Source of the DNA: Sipunculus nudus
Taxonomy: Eukaryota > Annelida > Sipuncula > Golfingiida > Sipunculidae
Direction: 5' to 3'
NCBI GenBank assembly: GCA_026874595.1
Contig: CM049313.1
Location: forward strand, 45,846,659 to 45,910,658
DNA length: 64,000 nt
In this document: in pieces, positions 22,645 through 37,600 of the stretch
Numbering within the stretch: the stretch's first letter is position 1
How the letters are laid out: every line of letters begins with the position of its first letter
Notes under the pieces: generated by a model
What the model was told of the DNA's origin: nothing
What the model saw: only the letters and a program-made list of their open reading frames with translations
The model's database searches: none
Position numbers and translations under genes: made by a program

Positions 22645-25600
22645 GTAAGATGTTATGTCATCATCTGTAACCCTGATACCAGGTAAGATGTAATGTCATC
22701 ATCTGTCAACCTGATATCAGGTAAGATGATATGTATTTATCTGTCACCCTGACACCATGTAAGATGTTATGTCATCATCTGTCACCCTGACACCATGTAA
22801 GATGGTATGTCATCATTTGTCACTCTAACACCAGGTAAGGTGGAATGTCATAATCTGTCACCCTGATACCAGGTAAGATGATATGTATTTATCTTTCACC
22901 CTGACACCATGTAAGATGGTATGTCATCATCTGTCACCCTAACACCAGGTAAGGTGGTATGTCATCATCTGTCATCCTGATACCAGGTAAGATGATATGT
23001 ATTTATCTGTCACCCTGACACCATGTAAGATGGTATGTCATCATCTGTCACCCTAACACCAGGTAAGGTGGTATTTCATCATCTGTCACCCTGATACCAG
23101 GTAAGATGATATGTATTTATCTGTCACCCTGACACCATGTAAGATGGTATGTCATCAACTGTCACCCTGACACCAGGTAAGATGTTATGTCATATCTGTC
23201 ACCCTGTCACCATGTAAGATGGTATGTCATCATCTGTCACCCTAACACCAGGTAAGGTGGTATGTCATCATCTGTCACCCTGATACCAGGTAAGATGATA
23301 TGTATTTATCTGTCACCCTGACACCATGTAAGATGGTATGTCATCAACTGTCACCCTGATATCAGGTAAGATGTTATGTCATCATCTGTCACCTTGACAC
23401 CAGGTAAGATGTTATGTCATCATCTGTCACCCTGATATCAGGTAAGATGGTATGACATCATCTGTCACCCTGATACCAGGTAAGATGTTATGTCATCATG
23501 TCACCCTAACACCATGTAAGATGTTATATCATCATCTGTCACCCTAACACCATGTAAGATGTTATATCATCATCTGTCACCCTGATATCAGGTAAGATGG
23601 TATGTCATCATCTGTCACCTTGACACCAGGTAAGATGTTATGTCATCATCTGTCACCCTGATATCAGGTAAGATGGTATGTCATCATCTGTCACCTTGAC
23701 ACCAGGTAAGATGTCATGTCATCATCTGTCACCCTAACACCATGTAAGATGTTATATCATCATCTGTCACCCTGATATCAGTTAAGATGGTATGTCATCA
23801 TCTGTCACCTTGACACCAGGTAAGATGGTATTTCATCATCTGTCACCCTGATATCAGGTAAGATGGTATGTCATCATCTGTCACCCTGATATCAGGTAAG
23901 ATGATATGTATTTATCTGTCACCCTGACACCATGTAAGATGTTATATCATCATCTGTCACCCTGATATCAGGTAAGATGGTATGTCATCATCTGTCACCT
24001 TGACACCAGGTAAGATGTTATGTCATCATCTGTCACCCTGATATCAGGTAAGATGGTATGTCATCATCTGTCACCCTGACACCAGGTAAGATGTTATGTC
24101 ATCATCTGTCACCCTGACACCAGGTAAGATGTTATGTCATCATCTGTCACCCTAACACCATGTAAGATGTTATATCATCATCTGTCACCCTGACACCATG
24201 TAAGATGGTATGTCATCATCTGTCACCCTAACACCAGGTAAGGTGGTATTTCATCATCTGTCACCCTGACACCAGGTAAGATGTTATGTCATCATCTGTC
24301 ACCCTGACACCATGTAAGATGGTTTGTCATCATCTGTCACCCTAACACCAGGTAAGGTGGAATGTCATCATCTGTCACCCTGATATCAGGTAAGATGGTA
24401 TGTCATCATCTGTCACCCTGATATCAGGTAAGATGTTATGTCATCATCTGTCACCCTGACAACAGGTAAGATGTTATATCATCATCTGTCACCCTGACAC
24501 CATGTAAGATGGTTTGTCATCATCTGTCACCCTAACACCAGGTAAGATGGTATGACATCATCTGTCACCCTGATACCAGGTAAGATGATATGTATTTATG
24601 TCACCCTGACACCATGTAAGATGGTATGTCATCTGTCACCCTGACACCATGTAAGATGTTATGTCATCATCTGTCACCCTGATATCAGGTAAGATGGTAT
24701 GTCATCATCTGTCACCCTGATATCAGGTAAGATGATATGTCATCATCTGTCACCCTGACACCATGTAAGATGTTATGTCATCATCTGTCACCCTAACACC
24801 ATGTAAGATGGTATGTCATCATCTGTCACCCTGACACCATGTAAGATGGTATGTCATCATCTGTCACCCTGACACAAGGTAAGATGTTATGTCATCATCT
24901 GTCACCCTGATATCAGGTAAGATGATATGTATTTATCTGTCACCCTGACACCAGGTAAGATGGTATGTCATCATCTTTCTAGTTTTAAAAAGTCCTAGTC
25001 CGAAACTTGCTGGTCTGAAATGTCCAGTTTGCTGAAATCATAATGACTAAGGTAGATATGCAGGACATAAGAGGATCAATATTAAATTAAAAAAAAAAAA
25101 CTCCATTCATACTCCCAAACTTTGCACATGTTCGCATTAGGCCTGCAGGCCTGGTTAAATAATGAATACATCATTGTAACTGGATTTATTTATTTTCCTG
25201 AGGATAGATACCAGTATTTATGAAGATCCTGTAATCTTCATGCATCTATAAGGTATAGCTTAAATATTGATTAATCTTGCCACACAGGGATTATCTGCAG
25301 GCTACTTATAGGGAGTACATGTAGTTCATGCAGGAGAGAGATCAGGCATGGTTGCTATTGGTTAGTTCAGCAATGCTCTATGCTTTCTTGATATGTTACT
25401 GATTGTACTAGAAGGCAGTCAGAGGTCACATATAACCCCAGGCTATTACCAGGATCCTTTTGTCTAGTATGTTTACCACTAGGATTTACCCCTTTTTATC
25501 CCAACATGCTGTTCTGCAAGCTGTAAAGTTCAGAATATATGTCTTATTGTCTTATTAATTTATGTTAATTTTATTGTTAATTTATGTTATTAATCAAATT

Positions 25601-28600
25601 GTCTGTGAGTTATGTCCATGGTTAATGTTGCAGGTTTGAAAAAAGGGACGGCAAATAAAATTTTATATTTGTGTATGTATTTGTGTTAAATATCATTTGT
25701 GTTAAATATCATGAGTCTGTACATATGACAGTCTTAGCATGATTTCAAATAATTTGCATGAAACATTTTGAACAAACACTACAAATGTATTAATAAAAGT
25801 GGCTGGGTATAAAATCTAGTCCAAGGAAACCAATTAAATAAGAATAATGAAACTGCTGTCTGCTTTTTGAAGATCTTTGAAAAAGTCCTTGCAATTAGCT
25901 TAAGAATAAATTTCAAAACTTGGTTGTTGTGGATGGAGCCAGTTGACAAATTTTGTCTTCTCGACAGGATTAGTTCAAATGCATTGATGATGATGACACA
26001 ATTCATCAAGTCCTCGTTGCTGGAGGCTCAAGCAGGTCACCGGCAGAGGGCGCTGTGTGCTGCCCTGATCCGCCTTCTCCTGCAAGAAGGTACAGCATCC
26101 ACACGTGAGGCAGGGGCCAGTCTGCTGTTGGCACTTCTACCTGGATTGCCAGTAAGTGCTATTTTATTTTAAATTTTAAATTATTTTGTAATCGTGTCAT
26201 ATCAAAACTGATGATCTTTAAGTAAGTGAACCATTACATATTTTTAGCTCAGCCGACTGTAAGTCATCTGAACTATAGTCATCACTCTTTGTCCGTCGTC
26301 CGTCCGGCCATCTGGCTGTCCAGCCGTCCAGCCATCTGTCCGTTAACAGGGCACAAATCGTATCCACTGGACCTAGAATCTACTTACTTGACATCAAGAG
26401 AGGTCCATAAAAAATCTCCTTGAAAACCTGAAATTAGGTCTCTGTTACCCATATCCTTTGAGCTATGGGGCTCCGAAGTAACCCCAAGAATAATGCAAAA
26501 TTTGATACAAAAGCTCAAGTATCTGAATAACTACTGCATTGATCACCATTATTCTTTGCATGAATATTGATCATGAGATGTTCCATCACTTCCTGCAGAC
26601 TGGTGGCACAACCTATATTTTTTCCAATTTTTACGAATTTTTTTCTCTTTTTTTTCAGACCTGCAATGAAACTGTCATCTGTTAACAGGGTACAAATCGT
26701 AACCACTTGACCTGGAATCTTCAAACTTAATATCCATGGAGGTCCATGAAAAATCTTCTTTGAAACCAGAAATTAGATTTCTGTTACCCATATTTTCCCA
26801 GCTATGGGGCTCAGAATTACCCCCCAGAATAATCAAAATTTTGATACAAAAGCTCAAGTATCTGAATAACTACTGCTTTGATCACCATGATTATTTACAT
26901 AAATATTGATCATGGGATGTTCCATCACTTCCTGCAGACTGGTGGCGCCATCTGTATTTTTTTCCAATTTTCACGAATTGTTTTCTCTTTTTGAGACCTG
27001 CAATGAACTGTCATCTTTTAACAGGGCACAAATCGTAACCGCTGGACCTGGAATCTTCTCACTTCATATCTAGGAAGGTCCATGTATAATCTTCTTGGAA
27101 ACCAAAAATTAGGTCTCTGTTACTTATATTCTTTGAGCTATGGGGCTGTGAATTATGCCTCCAGAATAATCAAAATTTTGATACAAAAGCTCAAATATCT
27201 GAATAACTACTGCATTGATCACCATGATTATGTGCATTAACTTTGATCATAGGGGTGTTCCAACACCTCCTGCAAATTGGTGGTGCCTCTTGTATTTTTT
27301 TCATTTTTTCTGATTTTTTTTTGTTTGTTTTTTTTTTTGTTTTTTTTTAGACTTGCAATGAAACTGTTAATTGTTAACATGGCACAATTCGTAACTGCTG
27401 GACCTGGAATCTTCTAACTTGACATCAAAGGAGGTTCTTGAATATATCTCTGTGGAAACCTGAAATTAGGTCTCTGTTACCCATATTCTCCGAGCTATGG
27501 GCCTCTAAGTTCTGCTCAGAATAATTAAAAATTTGATACAAAAGCTCCAGTAGGTGAATAACTCAATGCATTGATCAGCATGATTCTTTGCATGCATATT
27601 GATCTTGGACTCTTTCTTCAGTTTCCACAGAAATGGTGGCACTACCTGTATTTTTTCCAATTTTTACAAATTTTCTTCTCTGTTTTGAGACCTTCAAAGA
27701 TGTGGTCTTCTGTTAACATAACTGTTGGACTGAGAAATTTTTGAGGCTGACAAAATAAGTTTCTTAATTATCTGTGGTGTCATCTAGTCGAGACCTTCAA
27801 ATGAAGTGGTCTGGCTGTTAATAGGGCACAAACCATAACCGTTTTACCTAGAAACTTCTAACCGTACATCCAGGGAAATTAGAAATTAGATCATAGTGAC
27901 CTATATTCTGAAAGATATGTAAAAACATGATTTGAGCACCCTGTAGGACAGATTTGCATGATTGGTTACAGTTGGACCTAATTTGATTAAGATCCAGGGA
28001 GGTTCCTGTAAAAATTTCTTGGAAATTTGAAATAATGTCACTGTGACCTATATTCTGCAAGCTGTGTGAAAGAACATGATTTTAGCACTGTTTTAGTCAT
28101 ATGGACACAAATGGTAGCAGTTGGATGTAGAATAAAATCACTGTAACCTATATCTAATGTCTGTTGGCAAAATGCATGATTTTGAGCACTCTTGGAGTTC
28201 ATTTTTACCCATTGTTCAAGGTTCCTTGAATTGAGCTGAGCGTCATGGCCAATGGGCCACTTGTTTTATGATGCGCCTTTTTTCAGATAAAATCAGATAT
28301 AATGGAGATATGAAATCTTAACTTTGGAAAAAAAGGAACTGCTTTGTAATAATTTGAACAAAAAGCTTGTCTTCAGTGTCATCAGGTTATACTCTACTGA
28401 AAGGTTAATCAATTGATACTTTTGAGCGGTCTCATGTAGTGTTTTGCTGTCACATGCTGCATGATTAGTCCAGTTCCTGTGCATCAGCATAAAAGGTTTT
28501 CTCCAAATGAAGACAGACATGTGCCAGAGTGTCTGGAGGTGAAGTATCGCTGATGTGGTGGAAAAAAGGTTAAAAATGAACTATTTAAATATATTTGTTG

Positions 28601-31600
28601 GGGCAGATGTCAGATGATTTTATCAGATAATGGTTAATGCATTGTGAATACTGTCTGTAACGCCATCACAGATACTGACATTTGTTTTAACAAAGAGGGA
28701 ACCTTTAATTTTATCTTATTCCCCTAACAGCTTCAGACCACAGACCAGCTGGCAGAGGCTTCAAGTCTGTTGCAGCAGCTGATGAATTACTTCCTGTGCC
28801 AGCCAACAGATGTCACCACATGCCAGCAGCTGGTGCTCCACATGCTGGAGCTGTGCAGGGCCTGTCAGCAGCAGCAGGAAGACATCACCAGCCTGCTGCT
28901 GAGTCTGTGTAAGGTGGCAAGCCTCATGCCAAAGGTAATGTAGTGCTGATATTAGGTTTACTAGTTTCTTAACTAATTATAGTTAGAACCTTATGATTTT
29001 ATAAAATACAGAGGTGTTTGTTCATAATGAGCCAGCCTGCCCTCTGAGCAGAGCAGCTGTATTGCTGGTGTAGGTATAACTGAAATGCAGAAAAATAATT
29101 AGACCAAATTAAATATAATTAATATATTATGAATGTCCCTAATCTTTCTTCTGTTTGAGTGTAACCCCATAAAACTGATATTTACATGCATGTTAGTGTT
29201 TCTTTACATAAGGCCAAACCGAAGACTTAACTGACATATTTATGAAAATATCTGTGGTTCATTATACAAAAATGATGATAGTGATTCAAATTTATAAACT
29301 TGAAGGAGCCTGTAAATATCTTTTACTGTTTAATATGAATATAATTCTTAAAAACTGATTACAGTCATTAACTTTCATGTGATAATAATATCTGATGCAG
29401 AATATGTATCTTCTTTATTTATTTGACAGTCATACGATTAGATAAAATCTTAGATTTTATATATGAGAAATGAAGCTTAAAAATATTATTTTATATCATA
29501 TCTTTAATATGAAAAATAAAAGTTATCATGGTCCACATATTATATTTTAGGAATTTGGTGAACATATTCTATAACATGAGAGTAATGACATTTAAGTGAA
29601 CTGATAATCATAGAATTAATATTTGTTATTTATAGGCTTTCTCTTTTCCCTGGATACCTGCTGTTCTTTGTGAGATCGTACCACGATGTCAAATCAGTCA
29701 CCTGAGCTCTGTCCTGTACCTCAGTAAGTCATGCAGTGATCACTCTGCATTTAGCCTTGCATGTGGTGACATCTGTTGTTGAGGATTTGCACTACTTATA
29801 TTCTTATGTGGTTACATGATTTTCCTTTTATCTGTTTGTATTGGTTGATTTTATAACACCACTTGATCATTGGTTATTGAGTGTGGACTTTTGCTTTTTT
29901 GTCCATGAAAAACTGTGTTACCTACATAAAGCAGGAGTAGCCATGTGCCAATTACTCAGTAAAATACATGAATATAAGTAATATAATTAATTCATGTAAG
30001 TGAAATGCGGTGCCTGTGTTGAAGTAACAAGCTCAGCATCTCTGAAAACTTTAGAACAATTATGACGTAACTATTTAAAACCTGTTTATATCAACCCACA
30101 GATGTGTTGAAATTTTAGGTTGTCTTGTTCACTGTGACACTAATATACATGTGATCTGATGTTTCTTCATAATTATTCTCATTATTATTATCCAGTGAGA
30201 ACATCATTAGTGGAGGGAGGTCAAGCATCCAGAATGGCCCAGGGGTTGTGGTACCTCCCCTTACTCCAGGTGTCAGCACTGCTGCATCAGAATAAAGAGT
30301 CATCGGGTGGGAAAGCACTCTCCAGCTCAGTTTCCAAATTTATCAAAATGATACCGAGTAATACTATAAAATGTGAGGAGATGAAAGAATGGATGGTAAG
30401 TATGTCATCTACCATGAAAGCGAAACACAATATTCCATAATATTTCAGAATGAGAGAAAATTGATATTTGCATCATGTATTTCATAATATTTCTCATTTA
30501 TTACTAATGTTCTCTGGGCATATTTAGCTTCAGTGCATCCCTATTTCTCATTTTTTTTCATGGATATTTATATTACAGACTTCATATTTTATCAAAACCT
30601 TTTACCAGAAAAGTTTAAAAAAAACATTTTTTTTTCGCTTGTTCTTTATTAACACGGTCAAATAATCATCTTGAAATTGTGTTGAGAATGAAAAATTTTA
30701 TTTTCCATACATGTATTTGGTCATATGTGTATTTGTGTGTTTTAAGAGGAATGATGATTTCTTCAAGACATGTATGACCCCTGAGATGTACATGACCTTC
30801 AACTGCACCAGGCTGACCTTGACCTTTGCCAAGAATGAGAGTGCTGCCCTCTGCTGGCTGGCAGACCTTCTAGATTCCTCTGACAGCTCCATAGCCTCAT
30901 TGTCATATGGACATCTCTCATTAGTTGTTGCAATCATGATCAAAGGAGAAAGTGAGAAAACGACAACTTGTGCTCTTGATGTTATGGCAAAGATTGCTAA
31001 GATAAAGCCTGAGATGGTTGGTGTAATATTGAGTGTTCTTTCAAAGTTTTTTTTTTAAAACATAGCCATTTTTTAGCCCTCAGCCCTTAGGCTGATGGGC
31101 TATTGTCGTCACCCAAGCTGTCCGTCTGTCCGTCCGTCCGTCCGTCCGGCGTCCGTTAACTTTTACCTTGTGAGCGGGATATCTTGAAAAGGATTCACCG
31201 TCAGAATTTTATTTCCTCGGTAAAGATGTATATTGACAAAATCTCGGTCAAGTTCGAAGATGGGTGACCTTGACATATTTTTCTCCATTTTAGAGCTGAT
31301 TATAGAAAAACACTTAGATGCTTATTACTCAGGAACCATTTGGTGGATTTTCACAAAACTTACTATGATTATTGGGACTGATAGTCTGTACTTGCTATAC
31401 AAGTTTGGTGGCGTCACCTACAATTTCTGATTTTTAATGAATTTTTATCGGATTTTTCAACTTTGGGCTTGTGAGCAGGATATCTCGAAAAGGATTCACC
31501 GTAAGAATTTTATTTTTTCGGTGATGATGTATATTGACAAAATCTTGGTCATGTTCGAAGATGGGTGACCTTGACCTATTTTTCTACGTTTTAGAGCTGA

Positions 31601-34600
31601 TTATAGAAAAAACGTTTAGAAGCTTATTTCTCAGGAACCATTGGATGGATTTTCACAATACTTACTATGATCATAGGGACTAATGGTCTGTAACTGCTGC
31701 GCAAGTTTGGGGGCGCCACCTGCAATTTCTGATTTTATATTGAATTTTTCTTGGATTTTTCAACTTTGGCCTTGTGAGCGGGATATCTCTAAAAGGATTC
31801 ACAATAGGAATTTTATTTCTTTGGTGAAGATGTATATCAACAAAAATCTCATTCATGTTTGAAGATGGGTGACCTTGACCTACTTTTCAAGGTCACAGAG
31901 CTTATAATAGAATAAAACTTAATAATAAAGTTTATTTTTCAGGAAGCATTTGGTGGATTGTTATGAATCATGGTACATACCTCTCCATTTTAAATTTATA
32001 ACTGAGACATGTACAGATATACATCCATGTGAGAACAGATATTTAGTACTTGTTACTGTTACCACCTCTAAACACTGTTCTTTTGGCTGAGGGCTTTTGT
32101 CAGCTTCTGCTGATATTCTAGTTGGTTATTCCATCATATTTTTTGGAAGTTCTTGAATTCATGTGTAATCCTCAGCTCCATATTTAATTAATACTATTAA
32201 AACTCTCCTGTGTCCCTTCGAACTTGTAAAAATTGATCCTGACACTGGGACTAGTTTGAATCGGCATAACTCAGATGCATAAAGTTACAGAATGTATACC
32301 AATTTTGGTCTTCAACTTCGGCAGAATTAAATTTACCTTCTGAGCAGAATCAGAGGCTTTTGGTGGCTCAATCATGTTAACTTTCTGCAATTTTGCCGTT
32401 GTTACCTTCACTCCAATCTTTATAACATAATGCAGTGACATCTGATGCTTGTTAGCATAACATTTACAGTGACATGTGTTGGTTTTATTTTTAACTAAAA
32501 TGAACCAAGGCACAGGATGGTTTCCAAGGTACTAACTGAGCAGGAATGTCGGGTGGTTGCCAGTGCCTAGGTAGAATAATTTTACCTTGGCAGGTACAGC
32601 AATAGGGGGCCTTCCTCTCAAATGGGGACCCAAAGGGTCACCCATTTTCTAGTGTGAAGCCAGAAATGGCATGAAAATCTAGGGAGCTCTTATTTCTTCC
32701 ACCTTCTTGTATTCTCCTGACTTCATCTGCATTATATTAGCTAAGGAGATCAAAATAAATTTCTGTATTTGTGTCGTTTAAGAATTTATGATAACTAGAC
32801 ACATAGAAAGTTCTGTTACACCTAGTGTGTTTGATTGTGAGCAGAAATATATAAAAGCTGCTCAACCAATTTCTTAAAACTGTGCAGAGTGGCGTTTCTT
32901 AATGAGGGGAGACCCCATTGAATCTGTTATCCAGATCCAGTAGGATTTCCCCCTATTAACCACAGAATCAATTTGGCCGGCTGTCACTGGCTGCCATCTG
33001 TCAGTTGACTTCATCACTAAATTTTGTTAAGGATCTAAACAAAGAGAGTTAAAGCAGGATTGGGTCTGTTTGTCAGATGTATGTGCTATGATTGGTGCTG
33101 TTCCAGTTTACTGCTGTTTTTCTGTTTCAGGGATTAGATTTGCTGCATGTTTTGCTGTACAAGCTGAACCAGGCTGAAGCTGCTTCTACTAAACTAGCTG
33201 TGATGCACACCATCCCAAAGATAGCAACACACAAGGTATTATATACCATTACATATGTTTGGTTACTGCTTGACACAGACCCCAGGATAATTAACTCAGC
33301 ATGCTCCATTTATAATATAAGCCAATGGATGAACTGTAGTATAAAAGTTATTAAAATAAGCAACAGTCAATGAATTTGTGGTAGGTGTTTGTAATTATAT
33401 TGCAAAAAAAAAAATAATAACAATCTTCACCATCATTAGTTGTATTTCAAAGACATATATGTCTAAACGTGCCCATTTAGTTTCCATCCTGTATTCCATA
33501 AGTGAATATATTACCAAGATGTATATACTTGAAAGCCATCCACTGGGCTAGCTTTCCAGCATCTGCCCACATTTTAAGCATGGTCTGAAATGCTTTCACA
33601 GAAAATTAGTATTCTGTCTTCCTGAAGTAATGAAAAATGGGTAAAGACAAGACAGGCAGATCTTCCAAAATTGTTTAAACTCTTATGAATCAAACACTTG
33701 TTCTCATCTTTTTCATCATTAAATGATTCAGATGACTGTCCCACAAGTATTGAGAACCATTCAAGGCCTGTGTTCCTTCCCTGGACTTAAACCAGTCGGC
33801 CTGCGCCTCATGCTGAACCTGTGGAAACAGCAGGAACGATGCTATCCTCAGCTGCATAAGATGCTTATTGGTGAAACAGAAAATGTGCTTGCCACAGAAA
33901 CCACAGAGCTTCTTGTAGCTCGAGCAGCATGCATCAGAGATGTCTGTCGGACAAGGTTGGAATACGTTCAGAATTTTGGTGGACATTGAGATATAATTAT
34001 ATTTCTTTTGTCTGTGAACATAGTCTAACATTGATTTTCAGATTGACGTTAAATGCTGTGGTTATCTTCATATATGGGTTGGCTCCAATTAGCAAAATTA
34101 GCTGTTGCCTAAATATAACGAAATTGAAACCACACAGTTATGAATGCGTACCAGCTTAGTATGGGTATAATCTCAGAAGCTACCAATAGGCATGGTGGTT
34201 GGGATTAGTGTACTAGGAATTACATGGGTGTACTAGAAATAATCTTGAATCAGTGGGATCCATGTTAAAATTTATTTAAAGAGCTGACATACTGGCAATA
34301 TCTGTCTGCAATCCTGAACAAGTTAGATAAATGTTATATGACATTGTAATGCTTCCTGCAGACCTGAGCAGCATGGAGCTGACATGCTTGCACCTCTGTC
34401 TACCATCCTGAACCAGTGTGTGTCAGAAGAGACAGCTCTGCCAGCAGCACTGGCACTGGAGGGACTGTATGAGCTTTGCAAAGCAGAGGTACTGTACCAA
34501 TCAAGAAAAACAATGATTATCCATTTACTCCATAAAAAAGTCACTCAATTAACCATGATGTTTTCATTATTTGTTTGAAATATTTGTGCTCAGGCTTATC

Positions 34601-37600
34601 ATATGCCTCTAACAAAATTGTAGCAAGGCTTTGGATTATTTATTGGAAAATCCTAGCATTTGCAAATTTCCTGGAAAATTAAATGCAAAGCAATAGGTAG
34701 TCTTGGTCATTGCTGATTGACAAATACTTGTACATATTCTTTGTCAGGAACAACTGATGGTCATGTGGAGATCTGATTTATCTGTATATAAAGCAACAAT
34801 GGCTCCTCAGAAACTTGCGTAAAAAAATGGATACAAATTTATTTTATTGAACTCCTATGGAGTCATCCCAGATCTTTTTGATATGTCTCTTTTTACTTGT
34901 AGGTTATAGACATCAGAACAACCTGGGATGTCATGTCTACCTCATTAAGACTTGAGAAAAGGTGTTTGTTCTTTCTTCCTTTAAAATAGTTAGTCTTGTA
35001 TCAGGACTTGAATTAAACTTGATGGCCAATGATGAAATGATATATGGAAGATAGCAATTATAATTGTATCCCTTGACAAAGTCAGGGGATACTATGTTTT
35101 CATGACGGTCCCGCCGCCACATAAATCTTGTGGGCGCAATAACTCAAAAAAATATTTCACGGATCTTTACCAAACTTGGTATATGTATAGATATGGGTGA
35201 GAGGACAACGCCTATATATATATTTAAAATGGGGTCATGACCTTTATTAGGAGAGTGTCCTTGATCTTGAATAAGTCCAATTTTGGGGAAAATCACACAA
35301 ATTCTTAAATATCTCAAGAAATCTTGTATGGATATATCCCAAAATCAATTTGATCGAAGATCATGGATAGGGTTGTCATGTTCCAGAACCTGGTGGCACC
35401 ACCTATTATTCTTTACTTGTTTTTATCCCGTTTAATACCCCAAAAATTGCCACTTCACAGTACTGTGAGCTTTATAAGTCAAAAACTAATGGACAGATTT
35501 CTTTTATATTATGCATATACATAGATATGGGTTATGGGATGATGTTTATTTAAATTGGGGTCATGACCTTTTCTATGAGAGTGGCCTTGACCTTGAATAT
35601 TCCCATATTTGGTGAAATTCACACATAATCTCTAATATCTCAGTAAGGGATACATTGAATGATCCAAAAATCAAATTAACTGAAGATCTTGGATAGCTTG
35701 GTGGCGCCACCTTGTGTCGTTTTCTAGTTAAAATGATGTTAACGCAATAACTTTGTGAGAATTTGAGGTACAGTCACCAAACCTACAGGTTTGATGCATC
35801 TTATCAACGACTAGGTCAAGTTAGAACATGGATGAACTTGATGCATTTTTTCAAGGTCACAGCAGCGATTATACTAAAATGATATAAGGGCAATATCTAA
35901 AATTGTTGGTGCAGTCACCAATCTTACAGGTTAGATGCATCTTATCAAGGGCTGGGGGGGGGGGGGGTTAATTGTCTGGGGATACTATGGCACCTGCGGT
36001 GCCAAGAAATATCTAGTTTTGCTGGGAAAGATACATGTATTCATAATGTAAAGTTTTGAAATGCATGTTTTCATATTTAAACAAACTTGATCACTAAAAT
36101 TATTAAGATCCATGAATGCTTAGTAAGAATTTAGTATGCATATATGCCTAAACCAAAAGAATATTATAAAGTTTAGGTGCAATTGTGGCCAAACAACATG
36201 AAAAAACTTTTGAGTGGGAACTAAAAAAACCTAATTGTCCGGCATGCTTTAAAGATATTTATTTCAACTGCATCTGTTCCATACTATATTTAATCTTCAT
36301 ACTGAACATTGCATTCTTCACCTAATTATTGTCCTGCAAAAGTTCAGTTTGTGACATCATTTTAATTCTCTCCTTCAGGCCATTGGTTGTACAGAAAATC
36401 TGTGAGCTGTTGTCTTTGGTGCCAGAGCTTCATGTGGACACTGAGGAATATGAGGCAAGATGTTTGTGTTGTTGATCTACTCATGGTAATGCTGCAAATG
36501 TATTTCTGTAGCTCTTCATATTATTATTGGCTTCACTGGTAAATTATCTCTTTTTTTCCAGAAACATGGTATTTTTCCAGGGAGATGACTTTTTATTTTT
36601 TTCATTGATCTAGATGGAGGTGATATGAAGATGGTTTTGTTCAGGCAATCGACATAAACATAAGCAAATACAAAGACATATTTTACATATATCCTGACAA
36701 AAACCAGGCAATCACCATATACATAAGCAAATACAAAGACATATTTTACATATATCCCGACAAAAACCAGGCAATCACCATATACATAAGCAAATACAAA
36801 GACATTTTTTACATTTATTCCAACAAAAACCAGGCAATCAGCATATACATAAGCAAATACATTGACATATTTTACATATATCCTGACAAAAACCAGGCAA
36901 TCAGTTTATACATAAGCAAATACAAAGAAATATTTTACATATATCTCAACATGCACCTTGGATAGCACTTAAAGAAAACTTATTTCCATATTGGTCCATA
37001 TAGCCGCCAAGATGACATGCAAGGAGCAAATTAAAAATTACAATGATAAATAATCCATAAATATAGACCATAAGATTTTACCCATGACTAGATAGGTACC
37101 TAAAAATTGCAAGGATATTTGAAGACATATCACAGTTGTTGTCATATATAAAATGATAAACAAAATTATAATAATTATATACAATTGATATACATTAATA
37201 CTGACTAGTTGTTTGCTGACTAGAAAAAAAATCACTATTTTTATATAAAGAAATCTCCAATATGACAATTTGACCAGTAAATACACTGAAGTTGATCAGA
37301 ATACAATGAAGATACTATTGCATTTTTTGCTCATTATCTTGTGCCTACTTGCCACTTTTGCTTACCCCTAGTGCAGAAAGTTGTACTTTTAAGACTATTT
37401 ATTTTGTATTTAAGGTAAGTAATTGTTTATTTTGATAAGTGTACATTGATCCTCAGGGGTGTTTCAGTAAGGTCACTTAGGTCATGTAGGGACTTAAGCA
37501 TGAGGCATCTGTGTGTCACTGTGGTAACCATTATGACATCACAGTTGTAACAATGGTAATTAAGCCTGCTACTGGACCTTTAAAATGTTATTGCAACAGG

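Noticed and set aside
22622-24976. CRISPR-like array
   Set aside because: Units are contiguous with no spacers, derive from a FOCAD splice junction and sit in a eukaryotic intron.
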